From: an uncultured Porphyromonadaceae bacterium
Lineage (GTDB): Bacteria; Bacteroidota; Bacteroidia; Bacteroidales; Muribaculaceae
Reading direction: 5' to 3'
NCBI GenBank assembly: GCA_937921035.1
Contig: CALEUL010000049.1
Coordinates: 59,181-123,180 of the forward strand
Length of the DNA stretch: 64,000 nt
Shown here piece after piece: positions 43,894-51,828 of this stretch (the stretch's first letter is position 1; each line of letters starts with the position of its first letter). Made by a program: the position numbers and the translations under genes. Under the pieces are notes generated by a model, which was not told the origin of the DNA, did not search any database, and was given only the letters and a program-made list of their open reading frames with translations.

Positions 43894-45225
43894 TTATAAA
43901 AACATTGTCATATATACTGGAAGACAGATTATGTCGGTTTCTTTACGCAAATCCTTGGTATAGATAAGATAACGGCTCCGTATCCTGCTCGAAAACTTAT
44001 TGGCAAAAGCGTCGAGAGAGGCATGAGCCTTATACCCGGATGACTTGACTTCAATCGGGTTTATCTTGTCGCCATCTGCAATCAGAAAATCAATCTCATA
44101 GTTGTGCTTGCCGCTTTCTGTAGGGAAGGTGTAGTAATATAATTCATTTCCGCCGGCTTTAAGCATCTGTGATACGACATTTTCATATACATAACCCAGA
44201 TCTGCTGCCAGTTTGTCGCTTAAAAGTTTATGGTAAATGACGTTGTCAGTAAACTTTTTATCCCAGAATGCAAGTGTTATGAACAGCCCCGTGTCACCTA
44301 AATACATCTTGAAGTTGTCTGTAGAATGATGGAGTGCCATTCCTGCATTCGGATCATTCGCATGATAAGCAATATTGACAACCATCGACTCTTTCATTTC
44401 AGAAATAATTTCGTTCAATGAAGATTGGGCAACACCTTCAGTCGCCTGCCATGTCATATATCGGTTGGCATTACCCGTCAACTGCGCCGGAATCTGATGA
44501 AATATCTTGGATGCATTGCCAGTCGGATCTATGCGGTTGAAATCTTTTTCATAGAGATTGATGATTCCTCTTTTTACACGATCTACTTTTTCGAGATTAT
44601 TGGTTTCAATAAGAGTTGCAACCGCCTTAGGCATCCCTCCTACCAGCATATACAGTCTGAAATCACGCATTAACTTGCGGTTAGTGGCATCACCCAGCGG
44701 TTTCTTTTCCTGAAAGCATTGTTTCAGCAAAGGAATAGTGGCATGGTCGTTCATGGCCCACTTGAACTCTTCGTAGTCCATCGGATACATGCTCACTTCA
44801 TTCTCTTCGCTTGGAATCAGAATATTCTGAACATTTTTTCGGATAGATATAAGAGAACCGGTCTCAATATAGTCATATCTTCCGTCTGCTACAAGATGTT
44901 TGATTGCCTGCCGTGCCATTGGGCTGAACTGCACCTCATCAAAGATAATGACTGATTTTCTTGTTTCAAGAGTCACGCCGTATTCAAGTTGCAGTTTAAG
45001 AAATATCCTGTTTAAGTCAGAGACATCATCGAATAGACTACGTATCTCTGCCGAGCATTTTGTAAAGTCAATCAATATATATGAACTATATTCGTTTCTG
45101 GCGAATTCCTCGGCAATGGTTGATTTTCCGACACGACGCGCCCCTTTAATCAATATAGCCGTTGTACCGTTGTCCTCATTCTTCCAGTCAAGTAACTCGT
45201 TATATATTTTGCGCTTGAATATCAT
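43894..45225 (-). CDS. AAA ATPase with DUF4143-type C-terminus
   Basis: 443 residues. Walker A GARRVGKST (residues 28-36) and Walker B VIIFDEVQ (92-99, Asp96-Glu97) place it in the AAA_14 group. The C-terminal part includes the DUF4143 region with a PD-(D/E)xK-like signature near the end (EIDFLIADGDKINPIEVKSSG). Such proteins are widespread, often on mobile or poorly conserved DNA, with unclear function. The local base composition is more AT-rich than the neighbouring operons, suggesting horizontal gain. A pair of 15-base repeats lies just upstream. Confidence 0.9.
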   Translation of the reverse strand: MIFKRKIYNELLDWKNEDNGTTAILIKGARRVGKSTIAEEFARNEYSSYILIDFTKCSAEIRSLFDDVSDLNRIFLKLQLEYGVTLETRKSVIIFDEVQFSPMARQAIKHLVADGRYDYIETGSLISIRKNVQNILIPSEENEVSMYPMDYEEFKWAMNDHATIPLLKQCFQEKKPLGDATNRKLMRDFRLYMLVGGMPKAVATLIETNNLEKVDRVKRGIINLYEKDFNRIDPTGNASKIFHQIPAQLTGNANRYMTWQATEGVAQSSLNEIISEMKESMVVNIAYHANDPNAGMALHHSTDNFKMYLGDTGLFITLAFWDKKFTDNVIYHKLLSDKLAADLGYVYENVVSQMLKAGGNELYYYTFPTESGKHNYEIDFLIADGDKINPIEVKSSGYKAHASLDAFANKFSSRIRSRYLIYTKDLRKETDIICLPVYMTMFL

Positions 45226-45274
45226 ATATATGTAATATTTTGTATTTCAGGGATAAAGTTACAAATAATAGAGT

Positions 45275-45323
45275 GATTCTCAAAATGTTTTTACTGCAAA
45301 TGTGGGGCGATTCTCAAATTGTT
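45275..45323. repeat. Two 15-base direct repeats upstream of the AAA ATPase
   Basis: GATTCTCAAAATGTT (45275-45289) and GATTCTCAAATTGTT (45309-45323), one mismatch, 34 bases apart. They begin 50 bases upstream of the ATPase start and could be an operator or an insertion scar. Confidence 0.5.
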
Positions 45324-45444
45324 AGCCTGTAGAATATCTATATCGCAGTTCCACAGATGAATAGCTATTTAAACTATAGATACAATTTTTTTCTCGCTTA
45401 CACAAACTGTGAATCCTAAGTACAAATGAAATATCCGGTTTTGC

Positions 45445-45505
45445 GAGGTGGCAAAACGACCAATTCAACGAATAATGTTGAATTGCCACCTCAAATTGCC
45501 ACCTT
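45445..45505. repeat. Imperfect long inverted repeat
   Basis: GAGGTGGC (45445-45452) and AATTCAAC (45462-45469) pair with GTTGAATT and GCCACCTC (45477-45492); a nine-base insert (AAAACGACC) interrupts the left arm. A third partial arm, AATTGCCACCTT, follows at 45494. No gene lies in this 413-base gap (45226-45638). Confidence 0.55.
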
Positions 45506-45560
45506 CTTGCACACCCGCAGTTTCAATATTCTGCGCCGATTGGGGATTGTGGTAAAAAGA

Positions 45561-45595
45561 AAAATCTCTGAAAATCATTGATTTTCAGAGATTTT
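45561..45595 (-). terminator. Palindromic terminator of the outer-membrane protein gene
   Basis: AAAATCTCTGAAAATCA pairs with TGATTTTCAGAGATTTT over up to 17 bases, flanked by A/T runs; it could work for both strands. Confidence 0.7.
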
Positions 45596-45638
45596 CGTCG
45601 GTTCGCTAGACCATTTGCCCTGCCTCCGGAGGAATCCG

Positions 45639-46664
45639 TCAGAAGAACGTATATCCTATTTTGAATTCGAAAGTCGGATAAACCTTCAGGTGGCTCATAA
45701 GGTCCATATAATCGCCGACGCTCCCACGGATATTCACAAGGTCGTCCGACATATTCACACCATCGTGCGCTATAACCGTCGGAGCGCCGCCCCAGAACAT
45801 CGCGCCGAGGTCAACGCCGATATTCCATCGTTTGTCCTTGCTGATAGTCGTCTCGTAGCCGATGCCGCCGTACCAGCGCACCTTGTTTATAAGCGCGCGT
45901 GCGCTCACCGTGCCGTCCTTGTCTGGCTGCATAAAGTAAGGCTCGCCATTCTTGAAATCGCCCAGATGAACGCCCATCATGCCGTACGACTGCAACCGTG
46001 CCTTTATTTCATCAAGGATATCCGGTGCTATATAGTTATTTCCAACAATGGGGTGGTCAATGAAATAGTCCTCCATAAAGATATCATATATCTTGTTGTA
46101 CAGGTTCATTGCCAGCAGCGTAGGCATCTCCTCCATTACGTTGCGGGCTGTCCCCAGAGTATTGTTGCCTACGAATACGCCGCCCGTAACGCGCCAGTGG
46201 TGATTGTTCGGAATAGGGTACACATCTACAAGGCATTTGAAGTTCCACATTTTCGGAACGGCATTCACGTCTACAACATCGTCTATCTCATACCCTGAGA
46301 TCTCATACATCATATCCTGTATCTTGTCGAAGTTGCCTGTGCTGATGCTTGTCCCTTCAGTGTAGGCCATCAGCCCGAAGTGCATCGGCAGGTTGATGTG
46401 CGGAATAAAGCTCGCGCCTACGCGTAGTTTTGCCCATTTTGTCAGCGGCGTTCCAAGTTCCAGGCCTATGCCCGTCGTTCCTACCGTTACGCCTACATCA
46501 AGTTTGTTCAGTACCCCGTGCGTGTCGCACGTCTTGGCGAACTGGCGCATGTGAAGGAAGCCGGGATTCTCTGTCGTTTGGATGCTTGTGGCAGGTGTCT
46601 CGGCATACATGCAAAGGCTGCCCGTTAACATTAGTACAGGTGCTAAGAAACGAAGTCTTTTCAT
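45639..46664 (-). CDS. Outer-membrane beta-barrel protein, unknown role
   Basis: 341 residues with a signal peptide (1-21, ending YAE). Residues after 50 alternate in barrel-like strands (LDVGVTVGTTGIGLELG, LRVGASFIPHINLP, WRVTGGVFVG, YGGIGYETTI, WNIGVDLGAMFWGG) and the protein ends FEFKIGYTFF, a barrel-assembly C-terminus. An inserted helical part lies near residues 105-125 and 180-220. No specific family. It stands alone with a terminator; upstream is a 780-base gap with a GC-rich island. Confidence 0.68.
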   Translation of the reverse strand: MKRLRFLAPVLMLTGSLCMYAETPATSIQTTENPGFLHMRQFAKTCDTHGVLNKLDVGVTVGTTGIGLELGTPLTKWAKLRVGASFIPHINLPMHFGLMAYTEGTSISTGNFDKIQDMMYEISGYEIDDVVDVNAVPKMWNFKCLVDVYPIPNNHHWRVTGGVFVGNNTLGTARNVMEEMPTLLAMNLYNKIYDIFMEDYFIDHPIVGNNYIAPDILDEIKARLQSYGMMGVHLGDFKNGEPYFMQPDKDGTVSARALINKVRWYGGIGYETTISKDKRWNIGVDLGAMFWGGAPTVIAHDGVNMSDDLVNIRGSVGDYMDLMSHLKVYPTFEFKIGYTFF

Positions 46665-46819
46665 TTTTTTTGACTGGTTTATATATAGAATGTGGATTTT
46701 TTTTGTTAAAAATATTTGACAAAGGCCACGCTATTGGCCTTAATTGGAGCAAAGTTACAATAATAAGTTGAAAAAACTATAATATTTGTCTGTTTTTATG
46801 TATGGCGATGCAATAAAAT

Positions 46820-46990
46820 AGCGCAGAGCCGCCAGCAGGGCAAACAGCGCGTAGGCCGCCGGCGCCGCCAGGGGCGGGAGAGAGCAGAGTAGGGCAGATA
46901 GCTGCGGGCGCCCCCTGCAGCAGGCAAAAACCGCGCCCATGCGGATGGTATACGTCTCTCCTCCCCCCTCTCTCCCGCTGCACATCCTGC
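46820..46990. other. GC-rich structured island in AT-rich spacer
   Basis: About 170 bases of strongly GC-rich sequence between AT-rich flanks. GCGGGAGAGAG (near 46873) is complementary to CTCTCTCCCGC (46969-46979), closing a loop of about 85 bases, and smaller GC hairpins lie inside. A 110-codon minus-strand frame (46755-47087) crosses it but has low-complexity content and no credible family. It could be a structured RNA, a dispersed repeat or a scar. Confidence 0.4.
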
Positions 46991-47106
46991 CTTTTGGCAC
47001 TTTACCTAAATTTAACCTAATATGCGTGTATTTTTGCGTTTTTAAAACAAATTTCTCCCTTTGGTGTTCTTTTTTTTTATGAAACACTTCGTAGATTGGT
47101 TTAAGA

Positions 47107-47117
47107 TAGTTAACTTT
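47107..47117 (+). promoter_or_regulatory. Distal -7 box upstream of the coiled-coil protein gene
   Basis: TAACTTTG matches the -7 consensus about 330 bases before the ATG at 47445. It may start a long leader or a separate small RNA. Confidence 0.35.
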
Positions 47118-47202
47118 GTGCCGACGTCAATACCGAAGTATTACAAATGTATAAAAATGTTAAAATATCGCTTTAATTTTCTTTTTTATTGATTTAAGCT
47201 AT

Positions 47203-47210
47203 ATCTTTGT
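47203..47210 (+). promoter_or_regulatory. -7 box of the coiled-coil protein gene
   Basis: TATCTTTG, 235 bases before the ATG at 47445, the common strong form of the Bacteroidetes -7 element. The leader is AT-rich except for a short segment at 47280-47330. Confidence 0.5.
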
Positions 47211-47444
47211 AAGATAAAAGATTTTTAGTAAACAAATGTAAAAAATGATTTTACAATATGTCGTTCTAAATCAGTTGTTGAAAGGAAGAAAAGCCTCGCT
47301 TCATCTTCCTGTGCTTGTTCTCGGGTGATATTACTACTGCATTCAAACCGATTCCGATATACTTATAAACACATTCTATAATAATACAATTCGCCACATA
47401 GAAAAAATTTTACTCAAATATTAATAACATCAAATCTAAAGCAG

Positions 47445-50400
47445 ATGAATAGAAAATTTATCAATGGATTACTGCTATTGGCCGTCACTACTGCCGGCTG
47501 TGGCACGTTCACGTCGTGCAAGGACACCGACGATGATTTGAAAGCTGAAGTGGCCAAGTCTAACGCGGACCTTCAGACAAAGCTTGACGAGCTCAGCTCT
47601 ACCGTCGCTCAGCTCAAAGATGCTCAGGACGCTTGTAAGACTGAATGTGCTGGCAAAATTGCTGACCTCCTTAGCAAGATTCTGAAAGTCGAAGGCGACT
47701 ACAAGGATGCAGATGCAGCACTGAACAGCAAAATTCAGACTGTTAGCGATAAACTCACAGTAGAACTCGCTCGCCTGATTGCAGAAATCAGCCGAGTTGA
47801 AGGCGAGATTCCTACAGAAACTGAGATCATCAACCTGATCAAGACTACCGTTAGAAACGAATTCGGTGTTGATTACTATAAGAACCTGGGCTTGCTCACC
47901 AAAGATGATATCGCTGGTATTGTTGCAGACGATCTTGGCTATGCTTCCATCGACGACCTTAAAGCAGATCTCGCATCTATCGCAAGCCTCGCTGCCGAGG
48001 TTGCCAATCTGAAGGATACTATTCTGAATAGCCAGGAACTTACCGATAAGATTAACGCTGAAATTCAGAGGGCTCTGGATGGTCTGCCTACTATTCTGAC
48101 AGAAGATCAGATCCGCGATCTTATCAGAGCTGAGATTGTTAACGTCAATACTTTAATCGAAAATGTAAAAACGCTGTTCCAGACAGAGGTTAGCCGTCTG
48201 GATGGCCGCATCGACGGTTATAAAAATCGTCTTGAAATACTTGAGAATACATCTGGACAACAGGCCAATGAGATTACAGAACTCAAAAACGCCATTGCTA
48301 ATCTGAATCTCCGTGTTGATGGTCTCCAAAGTAGCCTCGATAAGATCACAGTACTCGAGGCCAAGGTTGAAACCCTCTCTAACGAGATTGTTCTTCTTGA
48401 AACCAAACTTGAAGGTTTCGGAAGCAAACTCGATAACGTTGACGCTAAGGCTGAGGCTGCTTATGCCGAAGCTCTGAAGGCTTACAACTTCGCTCAGGAC
48501 AACTTCCTGAAACTTACCATCCTCGAAAGCCTTATCGGCGATTGCACAGGTCTCCAGGATCTTGCTACCGAAGTAAGAAATCTCAAGAACGACTATGCTA
48601 CCCTTAAGAGCAACCTCGAAGCCAAAGATACCGAGCTCGAAAAGAAACTTGAAGATCTTGACCTTAAGGTAGAGCGCTACAACACTGCTCTTACTCAGGA
48701 TGTAAAAAAACTTACTCAGCGCGTTGCCGCCAACGAAAAGGCTATCAAAACTCTGCAGGAGCAGGTTAATAAACTTCTCAAACTGGAAGACCGCCTCAAC
48801 GCCCTCATCACTAATATCCTTGTACAGGGCACCTACAACCCCCTCTTCGGTACATTCTCCCTGCCCATCGGCGTTCAGAGCAACATGCTTGTAAACTACT
48901 ATGGCCAGAATGTTAAGCAGTCATACGACTTCCCCTCGTATACTTATGCTCCCGTATTCAACGACGAACCCACTATCACCGAAGCTGAAGCCGCTATCCT
49001 CGCTGCTTGCGGTATGACTCCCCAGCGCATCGAAAACGGCGAACTCCTTATGGACGGTAGCCTCGGTCGTGTATTCGTTACCATCAACCCAAACAATGTT
49101 AACTTCGACGGCAAGACCCTCGAACTCGTAAACAGCCAGGACAAGGCTTCTACTGTTAAGCTCACAAACCTGCGCAAGAGCGACGAGGAACTCACATTCG
49201 GTTACTCTGCACGTTCCGCTAACAACGGCTTCTACCAGGCTACCGCTATGCTCGAAAAAGACATCAACGCTGTTGCCGGCGCTGCTGTTCATATCGACGC
49301 AAACCTCAAGAGCGCTATGAAGGAAATCCTTCAGGACAAGAGGAACAACCTCCGCTCCAACGTCATCGCTCTCATGAAGGCTGTTTACGACCAGGTTAAC
49401 GGTATGCTCCCCGCATACGGCCTCAAGGCTGGTTGGAGTGTAGACGGCAAGGACTATGCAGTTTACTCAAACTACAACATCGCTGCAACTACTTTCAAGC
49501 CCCTTTCCTTCGCTTTCCTCTATGGTCAGTCTTCGCCCCGCAAGCTCCCCATCATCGATCCTATCACCAATGCTATCTTCAACCTCGACCCCGAGGACTA
49601 CAAGTTCGACTTCTCCGACATTACTGTTGACATCAACGGTGATGACGTTACTCTCGACTTTACCATCGATCCTATCAAACTTTCCTATGACGGCAAGATC
49701 TCGGTAGAGGTAGAGGTTAAGGGTGATGTTATTGGCGAAGGCGGTCTTCCAATCGGTTCGTTCAGCGAGACTGTGCCTGTAGATATCACCGGCAAGGACC
49801 TCGAAGGTTTCCTCAATGCAATCGAGGAACAGTTCAACCAGAAGATCGGCACTTGGAATGAAAGCATCAAGACAGCCTTCGCGAACGCTATGGACAAGAT
49901 GCTCGCCAATGTCAACACAGCAGTTGAAGACATGCTTGCCGATATGCAGGGTAAGATCAACGACAAGATTGCCGGCATGATCACCGACATCGAAGACGAA
50001 GTTAACGGTAAGGTTGGTAGCTACATCGGCCGTTTCAACAACCTCATCACCCGCTACAACAACATCGCTAAGCGTCTCAACAACGTTCTCGACGACCCCA
50101 ACCACTACCTCCAGCCCACTATGTTCTACAAGGCCGGTAACGGTGGCGACTACTTCCTCAGCAACAACCCCGAACGTCCTACCGAATTCGTTAAGGACGG
50201 TGGCGAAGGCTTTATCGCTTATGCTACTACTTACACCGCAGAAGTTGCTGCTCCTTCCTACAGGAAACTCGTCGCTGTGGCTAACGTTATCGATAACGCT
50301 ACCGGTGCTACCGCTGCCGATGCTCAGGCTCAGTGCGTTAAAATCAACGGCGACGCCAAGTTCCTCGCCGAAGTTGTTCCCGGCTACCAGAAGCGCTTCG

Positions 50401-50510
50401 TTATTCCTACTAAGAACATGAAGCCCGGTTACACCTACGAAATCCTTTACACCGCAGTCGACTATCAGGGTGCTACTTCTACATCCCGCTTCTACTTAAC
50501 TGTAAAGTGA
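47445..50510 (+). CDS. Large coiled-coil surface lipoprotein (PL29 N-terminal-like)
   Basis: 1,021 residues. Lipoprotein signal with SCKDTDDD; Cys25 is the likely lipidated residue. Residues about 30-450 form long coiled coils built of loose repeats of the type LxxKLxxL, some resembling the N-terminal domain seen in PL29-type proteins of Bacteroidales. The C-terminal 550 residues are beta-rich with another helical stretch near 790-890, and end SRFYLTVK. Codon use is very biased (AAC, CTC, GTT), suggesting strong expression. An OmpA-family gene follows 46 bases later. Probably an abundant surface or peptidoglycan-spanning protein. Confidence 0.7.
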   Translation: MNRKFINGLLLLAVTTAGCGTFTSCKDTDDDLKAEVAKSNADLQTKLDELSSTVAQLKDAQDACKTECAGKIADLLSKILKVEGDYKDADAALNSKIQTVSDKLTVELARLIAEISRVEGEIPTETEIINLIKTTVRNEFGVDYYKNLGLLTKDDIAGIVADDLGYASIDDLKADLASIASLAAEVANLKDTILNSQELTDKINAEIQRALDGLPTILTEDQIRDLIRAEIVNVNTLIENVKTLFQTEVSRLDGRIDGYKNRLEILENTSGQQANEITELKNAIANLNLRVDGLQSSLDKITVLEAKVETLSNEIVLLETKLEGFGSKLDNVDAKAEAAYAEALKAYNFAQDNFLKLTILESLIGDCTGLQDLATEVRNLKNDYATLKSNLEAKDTELEKKLEDLDLKVERYNTALTQDVKKLTQRVAANEKAIKTLQEQVNKLLKLEDRLNALITNILVQGTYNPLFGTFSLPIGVQSNMLVNYYGQNVKQSYDFPSYTYAPVFNDEPTITEAEAAILAACGMTPQRIENGELLMDGSLGRVFVTINPNNVNFDGKTLELVNSQDKASTVKLTNLRKSDEELTFGYSARSANNGFYQATAMLEKDINAVAGAAVHIDANLKSAMKEILQDKRNNLRSNVIALMKAVYDQVNGMLPAYGLKAGWSVDGKDYAVYSNYNIAATTFKPLSFAFLYGQSSPRKLPIIDPITNAIFNLDPEDYKFDFSDITVDINGDDVTLDFTIDPIKLSYDGKISVEVEVKGDVIGEGGLPIGSFSETVPVDITGKDLEGFLNAIEEQFNQKIGTWNESIKTAFANAMDKMLANVNTAVEDMLADMQGKINDKIAGMITDIEDEVNGKVGSYIGRFNNLITRYNNIAKRLNNVLDDPNHYLQPTMFYKAGNGGDYFLSNNPERPTEFVKDGGEGFIAYATTYTAEVAAPSYRKLVAVANVIDNATGATAADAQAQCVKINGDAKFLAEVVPGYQKRFVIPTKNMKPGYTYEILYTAVDYQGATSTSRFYLTVK

Positions 50511-50556
50511 TCGCAGCAGAGTCTTTTAACCGTACATAACAAATAAGATTATCGAC

Positions 50557-51687
50557 ATGAAACTCAATAAGATCATCCTGTCTGCTGCTCTGTTCGCCGC
50601 TGCCTTCTCGGCTACGGCACAGGAAGAGGTGACTGAATATAAATTCAATCCCTATTGGTATCTGCAGGCTCAGCTTGGTGGTCAGGAAACTCTTGGCGAA
50701 GGTGCCTTCGACAAGCTCCTGTGCCCCAATGCCCAGCTGGCCGTGGGTTATAAGTTCAATCCTTTCATCGGTGCTCGTCTCGCCCTCAACGGCTGGCAGA
50801 GCAAGGGTATCCTCAATGTTAACGCCGATACCTACCGCTGGAAATGGAACTACATGGCTCCTACTGTAGAAGCTGTTTTCGACATGACAAACATCCTCGG
50901 CGGTTACAACCCCAACCGTCTTGTCGACGTTAACGTATTCGCTGGTCTTGGCGCAAACTTCGGCTTCAACAACGACGACGCTAACGCCGTGGCTACCGGC
51001 TATGCCGCTGCCAACGACGGATACAACCCCCTCTCCCTCCTCTGGGACGGTACCAAAACTCGTTTCCTCGGTAAGTTTGGCGTTGACGTCAACTTCAACC
51101 TTAACGAGCACGTTGCTCTCGGTATCGAACTCGCCGCTAACGTCCTTCCCGACGGATACAACTCCAAGAAGGCCGGTAACGCCGACTGGTACTTCAACGG
51201 CCTTGTTGGTGTTCGCTACACCTTCGGTCCCAAGTACACAAAAACTGTTCGCAAAGCTCCCGAACCCGAAGTGAAGATCGTGGAGAAGATTGTGGAGAAG
51301 ATTGTGGAAGTTCCCGTTGAACAGCCCGTTACTAACGCTGTGGCTCCCGCTAAGAAGCAGGAAACATACCGCGTCGACGTTTTCTTCACCATCTCAAACT
51401 CCGTTGTGTCGAAGGCCGAGATGCCTAAGGTCGAGGAAATGGCTAACTATCTCGTTAAGCATCCCGATGCTAAGGTTGTCGTAACCGGTTATGCCGACAG
51501 GGGTACTGGTTCCAAGGCTATCAACCTGCGTCTCTCCTACGAGCGCGCTATGGCTGTTGCCAAAGCTCTCACCGGCAATTACAGAATCGATCCGGGTCGT
51601 ATCATCGTTAAGAGCATGGGCGAGGCCGAAGACCAGCCTTTTGCCGAAGCTGTGAAGAACCGCGTTGCAATCTGTATTGCTGATTGA
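50557..51687 (+). CDS. OmpA-family outer-membrane protein
   Basis: 376 residues with a signal peptide (1-21). N-terminal eight-stranded-type barrel (about 25-235), a proline-rich linker with repeated K-I-V-E-K-I-V-E units (about 245-270), and a C-terminal OmpA peptidoglycan-binding domain (about 275-376; VVVTGYADRGTGS, then LSYERAMAVAKAL and NRVAICI). It links the outer membrane to the cell wall. Strong codon bias, as in its upstream neighbour, suggests a major outer-membrane protein. A terminator follows. Confidence 0.92.
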   Translation: MKLNKIILSAALFAAAFSATAQEEVTEYKFNPYWYLQAQLGGQETLGEGAFDKLLCPNAQLAVGYKFNPFIGARLALNGWQSKGILNVNADTYRWKWNYMAPTVEAVFDMTNILGGYNPNRLVDVNVFAGLGANFGFNNDDANAVATGYAAANDGYNPLSLLWDGTKTRFLGKFGVDVNFNLNEHVALGIELAANVLPDGYNSKKAGNADWYFNGLVGVRYTFGPKYTKTVRKAPEPEVKIVEKIVEKIVEVPVEQPVTNAVAPAKKQETYRVDVFFTISNSVVSKAEMPKVEEMANYLVKHPDAKVVVTGYADRGTGSKAINLRLSYERAMAVAKALTGNYRIDPGRIIVKSMGEAEDQPFAEAVKNRVAICIAD

Positions 51688-51747
51688 CAAATGTTAAAAT
51701 CTTCGGGCGCATAATATAATGTGTACGTCCGACGTTAAATAGACAAT

Positions 51748-51810
51748 GACACCTGTCTTGCCAAAGTCACAATTCTGACAGTGTTGGCGGGGCAGGTGTC
51801 TGTTTTATTT
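51748..51810 (+). terminator. Terminator after the OmpA-family gene
   Basis: A 15-pair stem (51748-51762 with 51786-51800, GACACCTG/CAGGTGTC plus G-U-containing base) with a 23-base loop, followed by TGTTTTATTT. Confidence 0.75.
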
Positions 51811-51828
51811 ATTAATCTTTCATTGCGC

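Noticed and set aside
46755..47087. 110-codon minus-strand frame over the GC-rich island
   Set aside because: Composition is that of translated GC-rich repeat DNA, without a homolog I can name or a promoter; kept only as a note on the island.
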